From JARRNE01 sp963824085 (GTDB lineage: Bacteria; Pseudomonadota; Gammaproteobacteria; Chromatiales; Chromatiaceae): 64,000 bases of DNA. The position numbers and the translations under genes are program-made. The notes under the pieces were generated by a model, which had not been told where the DNA came from, searched no databases, and saw only the letters and a program-made list of their open reading frames with translations. Below, piece by piece: positions 37,763 to 46,025 of this stretch. Location: the NCBI GenBank assembly GCA_963824085.1, contig CAWGNT010000013.1, forward strand, positions 186,001-250,000, read 5' to 3'. Positions within the stretch are counted from its first letter, which is position 1; every line of letters starts with the position of its first letter.

Positions 37763-40700
37763 CTACGGTGCCAGGTCTTCTTCGGCGCCGACGGCGTTGG
37801 GTCGCACCCGCCGGGCGAGGCGGTCGAAGGCCAGGTAGATCACCGGGGTGGTGAACAGGGTGAGGACCTGGCTCAGCAGCAGTCCGCCGACCATGACGAT
37901 CCCCAGGGGCTGGCGCAGCTCCGCCCCCATGCCGCCGCCGAGCATCAGGGGCAGGGCGCTCAGCAGGGCGGCGAAGGTGGTCATGAGGATCGGGCGCAGG
38001 CGCAGCAGGCTCGCTTGGTAGATCGCCTCCCGTGGCGGCTTGCTCTCGCGCCGCTCGGCGTCGAGGGCGAAGTCGATCATCATGATGGCGTTCTTCTTCA
38101 CGATGCCGATGAGCAGCACGATGCCGATGACCGCGATGATGCCGAGATCGCGGCCCGTCACCATCAGCGCTAGCAGGGCGCCGACGCCCGCCGAGGGCAG
38201 GGTCGAGAGGATGGTGATGGGATGGATGTAGCTCTCGTACAGGACGCCGAGCACGATGTACATGGTGACAACGGCGGCCAGCAGCAGGAAGACCTCGTTG
38301 CCTAGGGAGGCGCGGAAGGCCAGCGCCGCGCCCTGGAAGCTGGTTTGCAGGCTGCGCGGCACCCCCAGCTGGCGCTCCGCGGCCTCGACGCCCTCGACCG
38401 CGCCGCCGAGAGACGCACCGGGCGCCACGTTGAAGGAGATGGTGGCCGCGGGGAACTGTGCCAGGTGGCTGATGCTAAGAGGCCCGGACCGCTCCTCGAT
38501 CCGAGCGATGGCGGCCAGCGGCACCTGCTCGCCGCTGGAGGAGGGCACGTAGATCTGGTTGATGGCGTCCAGGCCGCGCTGCAGCTTCGGCTCCACCTCC
38601 AGGACGACCCGGTACTGGTTGGCCTGGGTGAAGATGGTGGAGACCAGTCGCTGGCCGAAGGCGCTGTAGAGGGCGTTGTCGACGTCCGCCGCCGTGATGC
38701 CGAAGCGTCCGGCGGTGTCCCGGTCGATGGCGACGAAGGCCTGCAGGCCCTGGTTCTGCAGGTCGCTCGTCACGTCGGAGAGCTCGGGTAGGGTACGGAA
38801 CCGCTCTACCAGCCGGGGCACCCAGCGGTCGAGCTCTGCGGGGTCCGCGTCTTGGACCGCGAGCTGGTATTGGGTGCGGCTTACCCGGCTCTCGATGGTC
38901 AGGTCCTGGACCGGCTGCAGGTAGAGCGTGATGCCGGGGACCGCGGCGAGTCTCGGTTTTAGCCGCGCGATCACCGCGTCCGCCCCGTCACGCGCCGTCC
39001 TGGGCTTCAGGTTGATCAGCATCCGCCCGCTGTTGAGCGTGGTGTTGGTGCCGTCCACCCCGATGAAGGAGGAGAGGCTCTCCACCGCCGGGTCCTGCAG
39101 CAACACCCGGGCGAGCGCCTGCTGCCGCTCCGCCATCGCGGGAAACGAGATAAGCTGGCTAGCCTCCGAGATGCCCTGGATGAGACCCGTGTCCTGCACC
39201 GGGAAGAAGCCTTTGGGCACCACGATGTAGAGCACCACCGTCAGCACCAGGGTGGCGACGGCAACCAACAGGGTTGCGTCCTGGTGGTCGAGGACCCAGG
39301 TGAGCATCCGGCCGTACGCCCCGATCGCGGCATCGAACAACCGCCCGCTCGCCCGGTACATGGCGCCCTGCTCGGCCTCCGGCCTGCGGCGCAGCAGTTT
39401 CGCGCAGAGCATGGGCGTCAGGGTCAGAGACACCACTGCCGAGATCAGGATTGCCACCGCCAGGGTGATGGCGAACTCGCGGAAGAGCCTCCCCACCACC
39501 TCGCTCATGAAGAGCAGCGGGATCAGCACTGCGATGAGCGAGAAGGTCAGCGAGATGATCGTGAAGCCGATCTGCGCCGAGCCCTTGAGGGCGGCCTGCA
39601 GCGGCGGCTCCCCCTGCTCGATGTAGCGGGAGATGTTCTCGATCATCACGATGGCGTCGTCCACGACGAAGCCGGTCGCGATGGTGAGGGCCATGAGGGT
39701 CAGGTTGTTGACGCTGAACCCGCCCAGGTACATGACGCCGAACGTCCCCACCAACGACAGGGGCACCGCGACGCTCGGGATCAGGGTCGCCGAGAGGCTG
39801 CGCAGGAACAGGAAGATGACCATCACGACCAGCGCCACCGCGAGCATCAGCTCGAACTGCACGTCCTTCACGGAGGCGCGGATGGTCAGGGTGCGGTCGG
39901 TCAGTGGCGTCACCGTCACCGCGGCGGGCAGGGCCCCCTGGAGTTGGGGCAGCAGCTCGTGGATGCGGTCCGCCACCTCGATCACGTTCGCCCCGGGCTG
40001 GCGGCGGATGCTCAGGATCACCGCCGGCTGCTCGTTCTTCCAGGCGGCGAGGCGCACGTTCTCGGCGTCCTCGTCCGCGCTGGCCACGTCCGACAGGCGG
40101 ATCGGCGCCCCGTTGCGGTAGGCGATGATCAGGGACCGGTATTCCGCGGCGGAGGCGATCTGGTCGTTGGCGTCGATGGTGGAGGCCCGGTGCGGGCCGT
40201 CGAAGCTGCCCTTGGGCTGGTTTACGTTCGCATTGCCCAGCGCCGTGCGTACGTCCTCGAGGCTCAGCCCGTAGGCCGCCAGCGCCCGCGGGTTGACGCG
40301 CACCCGCACTGCTGGGCGCTGGCCGCCGCTGATGCTGACGAGCCCAACGCCGGGGAGCTGGGAGATCTTCTGTGCCAGGCGGGTGTCGGCCAGGTCCTCC
40401 ACCTGGTACAGGGGCAGGGTCTTAGAGGTGAGGGCCAGCGTGAGTATCGGGGCGTCCGCCGGATTGACCTTGCTGTAGATCGGCGGGCTCGGCAGGTCCG
40501 AGGGCAGGTAGGTCCCGGCCGCGTTGATTGCGGCCTGCACCTCCTGCTCGGCGATGTCGAGGCTCAGCTCCAGATCGAACTGCAGGGCGATCACCGATGC
40601 CCCGCCGGAGCTGGTGGAAGACATCTGGTTGAGGCCCGGCATCTCGCCGAGCTGACGCTCAAGCGGCGCCGTCACCGACGAGGTCATTACGTCCGGACTC

Positions 40701-40861
40701 GCGCCCGGATAGAGGGTCATGACCTGGATGGTCGGATAATCCACCTCCGGCAGTGCCGAGAGGGGCATCGTCCGGTAGGCGAGAGCGCCCGCGAGCAGGA
40801 TCGCGACCATGAGGAGCGAGGTCGCGACCGGTCTCAGGATGAAGATGCGCGACGGGTTCAT
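37763..40861 (-). CDS. mdtB: RND multidrug efflux transporter, MdtB/MuxB type
   Basis: A 1032-residue inner-membrane RND subunit starting MNPSRIFILRPVATSLLMVA. It has LPEVDYPTIQVMTLYPGASP, the TM4 Asp pair in GFVVDDAIVMIENIS, FPVQDTGLIQG and the TM10 Lys in IVKKNAIMMIDFAL. The second subunit of the heteromeric pump, with the adaptor upstream and the mdtC-like gene downstream. Substrates in characterised relatives include novobiocin, bile salts and some beta-lactams, but this one is untested. Confidence 0.92.
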   Translation of the reverse strand: MNPSRIFILRPVATSLLMVAILLAGALAYRTMPLSALPEVDYPTIQVMTLYPGASPDVMTSSVTAPLERQLGEMPGLNQMSSTSSGGASVIALQFDLELSLDIAEQEVQAAINAAGTYLPSDLPSPPIYSKVNPADAPILTLALTSKTLPLYQVEDLADTRLAQKISQLPGVGLVSISGGQRPAVRVRVNPRALAAYGLSLEDVRTALGNANVNQPKGSFDGPHRASTIDANDQIASAAEYRSLIIAYRNGAPIRLSDVASADEDAENVRLAAWKNEQPAVILSIRRQPGANVIEVADRIHELLPQLQGALPAAVTVTPLTDRTLTIRASVKDVQFELMLAVALVVMVIFLFLRSLSATLIPSVAVPLSLVGTFGVMYLGGFSVNNLTLMALTIATGFVVDDAIVMIENISRYIEQGEPPLQAALKGSAQIGFTIISLTFSLIAVLIPLLFMSEVVGRLFREFAITLAVAILISAVVSLTLTPMLCAKLLRRRPEAEQGAMYRASGRLFDAAIGAYGRMLTWVLDHQDATLLVAVATLVLTVVLYIVVPKGFFPVQDTGLIQGISEASQLISFPAMAERQQALARVLLQDPAVESLSSFIGVDGTNTTLNSGRMLINLKPRTARDGADAVIARLKPRLAAVPGITLYLQPVQDLTIESRVSRTQYQLAVQDADPAELDRWVPRLVERFRTLPELSDVTSDLQNQGLQAFVAIDRDTAGRFGITAADVDNALYSAFGQRLVSTIFTQANQYRVVLEVEPKLQRGLDAINQIYVPSSSGEQVPLAAIARIEERSGPLSISHLAQFPAATISFNVAPGASLGGAVEGVEAAERQLGVPRSLQTSFQGAALAFRASLGNEVFLLLAAVVTMYIVLGVLYESYIHPITILSTLPSAGVGALLALMVTGRDLGIIAVIGIVLLIGIVKKNAIMMIDFALDAERRESKPPREAIYQASLLRLRPILMTTFAALLSALPLMLGGGMGAELRQPLGIVMVGGLLLSQVLTLFTTPVIYLAFDRLARRVRPNAVGAEEDLAP

Positions 40862-40931
40862 GCGCGCCCCCTGTTCGGCCGGAGGCCGGCAGGTTCGCGT
40901 CTGCGCTGCCGCGGCGCTTGCGACGGCCGGG

Positions 40932-42203
40932 TCACTGGGCGGACCGGAGTTGGCGGTTGTCGTGAGCCCGTCCCTGCTGCTCCTTCTCGAGCGTCACGCC
41001 TGTCGCCTTGGCAGTAACGGCGCGCCCTTTGCGACGGCCCAGATCGACCTTCGCTCCCTCGCGGAGCTTGTCCGCCCCGTCCACCACGACCAGCTCCCCC
41101 GCCTCGAGTCCGCTCTTTACCGCGGCTAGGTCGCCCTCCGTGGGCCCGAGCTTGACGGGCCGTACCGACACCGTGCGGTTCGCACCGACGACGTAGACAT
41201 AGGTGCCCGGCACCCCCCGTTGTACGGCTGCGGTCGGCGCCAGGGTGGCATCGTGCAGCGTCCGCACCAGCAGGCGCGCGTTCACGAACTGGTTGGGAAA
41301 CAGCCCTTCGTCGTTATTCGCAAACTCCGCCTTGAGGCGGATCGTCCCGGTGGCCGTGTCGATCTGGTTGTCCAGGGTCAGCAGGAAGCCGGTGGCGAGC
41401 AGGGTCCTCTGATCCCGGTCATAGACCTCCACGGGAAGCTTCTCGCTGGCGCGGATCTGTTTCAGCACCGCAGGCAGGTCATCCGCCGGCAGCGTGAACA
41501 CCACGAAGATCGGCTGCAATTCGGTGATGACAACCAGGCCGTTCGCATCCGAGGTGTGCACGATGTTGCCCGGGTCGACCTGGCGCAGACCGACCCGGCC
41601 GCCGACCGGCGCGGTGATGCGGCAGTACGTAAGCTGTAGCTGGGCGCTCTCGATCTGGGCCTGATCGGTCTTGATGGCGGCCTCGTACTGCTCAACCAGG
41701 GCCCTTTGGGTCTCCCACTGCTGCTGGGAGCCGGAGTCCTGGTGGTACAGGGTCTTGTAGCGTTTGAGGTCAACCCGCGCGTTATCCAGCAGCGCCTGGT
41801 CTCGGGCCAGAGCGCCCTGGGCCTGCAGCAGCTGGACTTGGTACGGGCGTGGGTCGATCTGGGCCAGTAGCTCCCCTGCCTGAACCATCTGGCCCTCCTC
41901 GAACGCGACCTGCATGAGCTGGCCGTCGACCTGGGTGCGGACCGTTACCCTGTTGCGGGGAGTGACCGTGCCGAGGCCCGTCAGGTATACCTTGATGTCG
42001 CCCGTGTGTACGGCCTCTGCAAGTACGGGTACCGGTCGATCCTTAGCCCCGCCGGATCCGCGCGAGCCGCCGCGGTTGCCGTTCTCCGCGCCCGACCAGT
42101 GCACGAACGCGAGTGCCGCGGCCAGACCGGCCAGGACCAGCCCCGCCAAGGGAATGAGCCCCTGCCTCGCGGTGCCAATACGCGGGGAGCTCATGGATGC
42201 CAA
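40932..42203 (-). CDS. mdtA: RND efflux periplasmic adaptor, MdtA/MuxA type
   Basis: A 423-residue membrane-fusion protein. An N-terminal anchor (about 13-35) is followed by a Gly/Ser-rich linker, the lipoyl half-motif RTQVDGQLMQVAFEEGQMVQ, a helical hairpin (about 125-185), LTYCRITAPVGGRVGLRQVD (second lipoyl half), then beta-barrel and proximal domains. It bridges the inner pump and the outer channel. First gene of the operon; the ATG at 42203 or one three codons later (42194) both fit. Confidence 0.92.
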   Translation of the reverse strand: MASMSSPRIGTARQGLIPLAGLVLAGLAAALAFVHWSGAENGNRGGSRGSGGAKDRPVPVLAEAVHTGDIKVYLTGLGTVTPRNRVTVRTQVDGQLMQVAFEEGQMVQAGELLAQIDPRPYQVQLLQAQGALARDQALLDNARVDLKRYKTLYHQDSGSQQQWETQRALVEQYEAAIKTDQAQIESAQLQLTYCRITAPVGGRVGLRQVDPGNIVHTSDANGLVVITELQPIFVVFTLPADDLPAVLKQIRASEKLPVEVYDRDQRTLLATGFLLTLDNQIDTATGTIRLKAEFANNDEGLFPNQFVNARLLVRTLHDATLAPTAAVQRGVPGTYVYVVGANRTVSVRPVKLGPTEGDLAAVKSGLEAGELVVVDGADKLREGAKVDLGRRKGRAVTAKATGVTLEKEQQGRAHDNRQLRSAQ

Positions 42204-42518
42204 CGTTTCTTCATGCGCCTATCTCGCCGCGGGTTAGACTCCTGTGTCTGGGTTCGCGTTCGGTCAGCCTCTCGTCGTGGACCAGGGCCGGCGCCACGGG
42301 TGTATACGACCCGATCCGGTGATCGAACCATATATCAGATCAGATTGCAGAAAGTTTGGACGCAGCGCCGGGCGTCTCGGTCCGGCTCTTGCCCGACCGC
42401 GGTTGGGAACCTTGCTCCGGGTTGAGCTGTCACTGCTGCTATCAAAGCTCGGCATGCGCGCGTGGCGGCTCTTCGGTCCAAGGTGGCGCCGGTCCTTACC
42501 GATCTTTTAGGGGGTCCG
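42204..42518. other. Divergent promoter region of the efflux operon
   Basis: About 315 bp between the mdtA-like gene (minus) and the His/Gly-rich gene (plus). The only A/T-rich patch is CCATATATCAGATCAGATTG near 42329-42348, a likely location for promoters. No regulator gene is adjacent. Confidence 0.35.
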
Positions 42519-42992
42519 ATGATGTCGATATCCGGCTCGAGGGCGGTCCTGATGCTAATCCTGGTCGCCGCTACCGCTGCTCCTGCCGCGGCCGATCGCG
42601 GTGGGCACCACGGCGGCGGCTGGCATAGCGATCACGGTTGGCATGGTGACGGGCGCGTCTGGCACGGTTACGGCCATGACTGGGACCGCTGGCGCACCGG
42701 GTACTGGCACCACGGATGGCACGGCGGACGGCTTGGTTGGTGGTGGGTTTTGGGTGGACTGTGGTCCTACTATCCCGCACCAATCTATCCATATCCCAGC
42801 CTGCCGGTCGTTGTGGTGCCGAATAACTCTCCACCGGTGGTCGTCCAGTCGAGCTCCGCGAGCGCGGCGTCGACGGGAGGCGCCGGATATTGGTATTACT
42901 GCCGCTCGCGAAAGGGTTACTATCCGTACGTCAAGTCCTGTCCCGGCGGGTGGAAGCCCGTCGAGGCCGCGCCCCCAGGGGAGATGCGCTAA
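42519..42992 (+). CDS. Small exported His/Gly/Trp/Tyr-rich envelope protein
   Basis: A 157-residue protein with a signal peptide (about 1-26, ending APAAA). A low-complexity segment with repeated HGW/HD/HG units (about 28-68) could bind metals. A hydrophobic Trp-rich stretch (about 70-85) is followed by proline-rich PAPIYPYPSLPVVVV. It ends GYYPYVKSCPGGWKPVEAAP, a C-terminal module recurrent in gammaproteobacterial envelope proteins. Tandem ATGs sit at 42519/42522. Its TAA stop overlaps the left end of a dispersed repeat. Function unknown. Confidence 0.7.
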   Translation: MMSISGSRAVLMLILVAATAAPAAADRGGHHGGGWHSDHGWHGDGRVWHGYGHDWDRWRTGYWHHGWHGGRLGWWWVLGGLWSYYPAPIYPYPSLPVVVVPNNSPPVVVQSSSASAASTGGAGYWYYCRSRKGYYPYVKSCPGGWKPVEAAPPGEMR

Positions 42993-43151
42993 GGCGATTT
43001 CTGTCAAATCATGTACCGGCTTGCTTGTGTTTTCGCCCGCCTTCGGCGTCGCGCCGACAGTCACATAGCCCGGGTATGCTCCAGCCGGGACTCCTTGAAG
43101 GCAAGCGAACATCCTGCCCAATCGGGGACATTCTTTTCCGGCAATCGCCTA
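42990..43151 (+). repeat. Dispersed repeat family 1, full copy
   Basis: About 162 bp, starting TAAGGCGATTTCTGTCAAAT and ending TTTTCCGGCAATCGCCTA. It matches 60527-60687 and the reverse of 24046-24203 throughout (for example TTCGCCCGCCTTCGGCGTC and CTCCTTGAAGGC). The left end supplies the stop codon of the gene before it, and the next gene's ATG (43152) follows its last base directly. Confidence 0.88.
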
Positions 43152-43670
43152 ATGGCGACGGCTCGTGCCGTTCCAGGATACGTCCTGCTCTTTGGACTAT
43201 CAGTATTGGGGGGGTGCGTGTCCATCCCACCCGGTCCAAGCGTGGCCGTGATGCCGGCTCCGGGAATGCCGTTCGATGTATTCGTGGCCGACGACCGCGC
43301 GTGCCGGGCGTACGCCGCCCAGTCCGTCGGGATCGAGACGAACGAAGCCGGCGCCGCGAACCTGATCGGCTCCGCGGTCGTCGGGACCGCGCTTGGTGCC
43401 CTTACCGGCGCCGCCATCGGGGGCCATCATGCGGCGGCAACGGGTGCCGGCGTCGGACTGGCAACGGGGACAGTGGTAGGTACTGGTCTCGCTGGTGCGG
43501 CTCAGGCGAGCGCCCAACGTCGCTATGATATCGCCTACGAGCAGTGCATGTACTCCAAGGGCAATCAGCTGCCGACGGCATCCTCCTCCGGGCAGCCAGG
43601 CAGCGTTGTCGTAGTCCCCAACTCGTCCCGCTACTATCCGCCGGCCGCCTATCCGCCCCCGCCGCCCTGA
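43152..43670 (+). CDS. Glycine-zipper lipoprotein
   Basis: A 172-residue protein. A signal peptide ends in a lipobox-like LSVLGGC (about residue 22). A Gly/Ala zipper of about 45 residues (NLIGSAVVGTALGALTGAAI and GGHHAAATGAGVGLATGTVV) suggests a membrane-inserted or oligomeric segment. RRYDIAYEQCMYSKGNQLP precedes a proline-rich tail. This layout is typical of YMGG/glycine-zipper outer-membrane lipoproteins of unknown role. The ATG abuts a dispersed repeat and has no clear Shine-Dalgarno, so it may rely on the repeat or on upstream translation. Confidence 0.75.
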   Translation: MATARAVPGYVLLFGLSVLGGCVSIPPGPSVAVMPAPGMPFDVFVADDRACRAYAAQSVGIETNEAGAANLIGSAVVGTALGALTGAAIGGHHAAATGAGVGLATGTVVGTGLAGAAQASAQRRYDIAYEQCMYSKGNQLPTASSSGQPGSVVVVPNSSRYYPPAAYPPPPP

Positions 43671-43882
43671 TCTCGCTGCGACGCCCGAGCGCTAGTCCGT
43701 ACATGCGCCCTCGAGCGGGCTAAGCTCGTCCGTTGCTTGATACCGCTTCGACGTAGAGTCGACCTGTCAGGGACTCCACGTACCGCCTCGAGAGCACACA
43801 CCGTAGCTGCCACTTTGCGGTGATAGCCGCGGCTTCGTGGCGCACACGGCCTCAATCAGGGTCGCAAGGAGCAGCGAACATC

Positions 43883-43996
43883 ATGGGCGAAGTCGCACAG
43901 GAAGCAATCTACCTCGGCCGGCAGCCGGTCCTGGACCGCGACCAATCGGTCTTCGCCTATGTGCCGCTCTCTGGGTCAGGGCCTCCCGGACTTTGA
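43883..43996 (+). pseudogene. EAL/HDOD signalling protein, N-terminal stub
   Basis: A good ribosome site (AAGGAGCAGCG) and ATG open a 37-residue frame: EAIYLGRQPVLDRDQSVFAY. This is the conserved opening of EAL-HDOD (YuxH-like) c-di-GMP-related proteins, where it should continue ELLFR. Here it reads VPLSGSGPPGL and stops. No further EAL or HDOD sequence follows, so only the 5-prime end of the gene survives. Confidence 0.65.
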
Positions 43997-44141
43997 CCGC
44001 GCTGCCTGTCCGATTACGATGTCCGGGAGACGGCCTTCATCGGACGTCTTTGCCATCTTGGAGCGCACTCTTTCGACGGGCGCCGCTCATCGCATCGTCA
44101 TACCGGACGCCTTGTTCAGGCGCGAAGCGGGAGGGGGTAGG

Positions 44142-44606
44142 GTGAACGTGAAAGAACGACGGGTCCTTGTTAGAAGACGAGCGGACCGCGAGTTTCTCGA
44201 TCTCGTGGAGAAGAAGACGGGGCTGAGGCCACAACAGTTGCTCATGCGGAGCAAGAGGCGGCGCGTGATACGTCACCTGTGCAAGGCCGAGCTGACATTG
44301 GATACAGCCGAGTCCCTTGGGGAGGGACCGCCGATTCAACGGATCGAGGGGCGGGTCTTGGATTTGAGTGAGGGCGGGGTGGCTCTGTTTGCCCCGCAAG
44401 AGGTATCACCCGGGCAGCATTGTCACGTCAGGCTGAAGCTCATCGACGGCGACCCCATCGAATCCAGCGCAGAGATCCGCTGGGCGAACCGCAAAGAGGC
44501 GAAGGATGGATACGCGATCGGCGTACGCTTCGTTGATTTGGACGAGTTCAACGCGAAGCGATTGGATGCCTTCCTGACCAAGCTCGATGCCACCCTCGGG
44601 CTGTGA
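44142..44606 (+). CDS. PilZ domain protein
   Basis: A 154-residue protein; the GTG at 44142 is preceded by GGGAGGGGGTA. The N-terminal ~45 residues are basic and helical. The PilZ domain then shows RRRVIRHLCKAEL, GRVLDLSEGGVALFAPQEV (D/NxSxxG motif) and IRWANRKEAKDGYAIGVRFV. The RxxxR and D-x-S-x-x-G motifs are the c-di-GMP contacts in this family. The upstream frame could extend the protein but has no recognisable domain. A remnant of another c-di-GMP-type gene lies just before it. Confidence 0.8.
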   Translation: MNVKERRVLVRRRADREFLDLVEKKTGLRPQQLLMRSKRRRVIRHLCKAELTLDTAESLGEGPPIQRIEGRVLDLSEGGVALFAPQEVSPGQHCHVRLKLIDGDPIESSAEIRWANRKEAKDGYAIGVRFVDLDEFNAKRLDAFLTKLDATLGL

Positions 44607-44668
44607 CGGAGTCCATACGCGAAGCGTAGGAAACTTTCACTGTTCGACAGAGTGGCCGTTTCAGTACG

Positions 44669-45511
44669 TTACAAGATTGCACCCCGCTCTTCCATTGCGT
44701 ACTGAGTCAACCGCTTGGTGATGAGCTCGAACGCGTCGTCCACCGAGTCTGTTTGGTGGAAGATCGCCACGTCCCCGGCGTCGATCATGCCGTTCTCTAT
44801 GAGGGCATCGAAGTGGATGACCTGCTGCCAGTAGTTGGTGCCGAACAAGACCACCGGGAGGTGCTTCCGGATCTTGCGTGTCTGCAGCAGGGTGAGGATC
44901 TCGAACAGCTCGTCTAGGGTTCCGAAGCCGCCGGGAAAGACGATGACGGCCTTTGCCAGATAGGCGAACCAGAACTTACGCATGAAGAAGTAGTGGAAGT
45001 GGAAGGCCAGCTCCCGTGTGACGTAGCGATTGTCGAACTCCTCTACTGGGATCGAGATCGTCAGGCCGACGTTCATGCCCCGCGCCTCCGAGGCGCCCCG
45101 GTTCGCGGCCTCCATAACTCCGGGACCTCCCCCCGTACAGACGACGAATCGGCGCTGATTGTCGTTGAGCTCTTTGGACCAGCCCGTGAAACGAGCCGCA
45201 AGCTCGCGGGCGGCCTCGTAATACTGTGAGAGCTCATGGCGCCGCCGCGCCGCCTCCAGATCCCCATCCCCGTTCTCGGCGGCCTTCAGCTCCCGTTCCG
45301 CCTGCTCTCGCGCGATGATGCGGGCACTGCCCATGAACACGATGGTGTCATCCACCTGGTACCGGTCGAACCTGCTGTGCGGCTCCAGATACTCCGACAA
45401 GATACGAAGTGCCCGCGCGCCCGCACTGTTGAGGAAGCCTTCGTTGAGATAGGCCTCAACGGGACGTCGTCGTTGCTCGCTGCCGTCTTTCTCCAATGTA
45501 TGTACCTCCAA
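44669..45511 (-). CDS. LOG-family (TIGR00730-like) nucleotide hydrolase
   Basis: A 280-residue protein of the LOG/'lysine decarboxylase-like' family. Key motifs: FVVCTGGGPGVMEAANRGA in the nucleotide-binding fold and VIFPGGFGTLDELFEILTL, which contains the PGGxGTxxE signature. Characterised relatives cleave nucleoside 5'-monophosphates into base and ribose 5-phosphate; some make cytokinins. It has a ~90-residue N-terminal extension and no signal peptide. Convergent with the PilZ gene. Confidence 0.88.
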   Translation of the reverse strand: MEVHTLEKDGSEQRRRPVEAYLNEGFLNSAGARALRILSEYLEPHSRFDRYQVDDTIVFMGSARIIAREQAERELKAAENGDGDLEAARRRHELSQYYEAARELAARFTGWSKELNDNQRRFVVCTGGGPGVMEAANRGASEARGMNVGLTISIPVEEFDNRYVTRELAFHFHYFFMRKFWFAYLAKAVIVFPGGFGTLDELFEILTLLQTRKIRKHLPVVLFGTNYWQQVIHFDALIENGMIDAGDVAIFHQTDSVDDAFELITKRLTQYAMEERGAIL

Positions 45512-46025
45512 ATCGAGGGTATGCCGAGCTCACTCACCTTTTGGCTTCTGGACTAGACGGGACGGACCGCTCTCAAGAACAGAAAAACGCAAATCGGAAC
45601 GGCAAAACTTGAGCTGATTGGCATCGTGCCTCAGCTGAAACCTCCGTTAGGCGGGTGGCGTGGGGGGCGGCGGGACCGTCGGCGCCACGGACGTCGCCGT
45701 CGAGCCTACATGACGTATTCACGGCGTGGTCCGACGGCCCGTAAGCGACCCTGCCAGGGAGCCGAGTTATCAAGCTACTCACCTTTTGATGCCGTTTCGA
45801 TCGGCCTCTCGTGCACCAAGAGGGACAAATCCAGAGTTGTGGCTTGGTTGAAATAAACCAACGCCGGCTGACCCCGACCAGAGATAGACGGCCTCGTTTG
45901 TCCCCCCTGGTTGCCGGGTCAGTCACCACGCGGTCCGCGCGGTTGGCATCGATCCTGCTGTACCGCCAAACAGCCGACGAACCCTGCCGCCCGCCAGGAT
46001 CACGATTTCCCACCATGGTAAAACT
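45512..46025. other. Intergenic region with repeat family 2, copy A
   Basis: About 500 bp between divergent genes (LOG family and M16 peptidase). It contains the repeat at 45609-45740. Nothing else was recognised; both flanking promoters must be here. Confidence 0.4.
45609..45740 (-). repeat. Dispersed repeat family 2, copy A
   Basis: Read on the minus strand: GGACCACGCCGTGAATACGT, then GGCTCGACGGCGACGTCCGT, GGCGCCGACGG, a variable part, then GCTGAGGCACGATGCCAATC. These blocks occur in the same order at 48848-48970 and 56485-56630. Confidence 0.72.

Noticed and set aside
39284..41017. Long plus-strand open frame opposite the mdtB-like gene (also 7032-8294 opposite rsxC and 34556-35515 opposite mdtC)
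   Set aside because: Antisense shadows of high-GC genes: low-complexity Gly/Arg/His/Gln composition, no domains, while the minus-strand frames encode complete known proteins.
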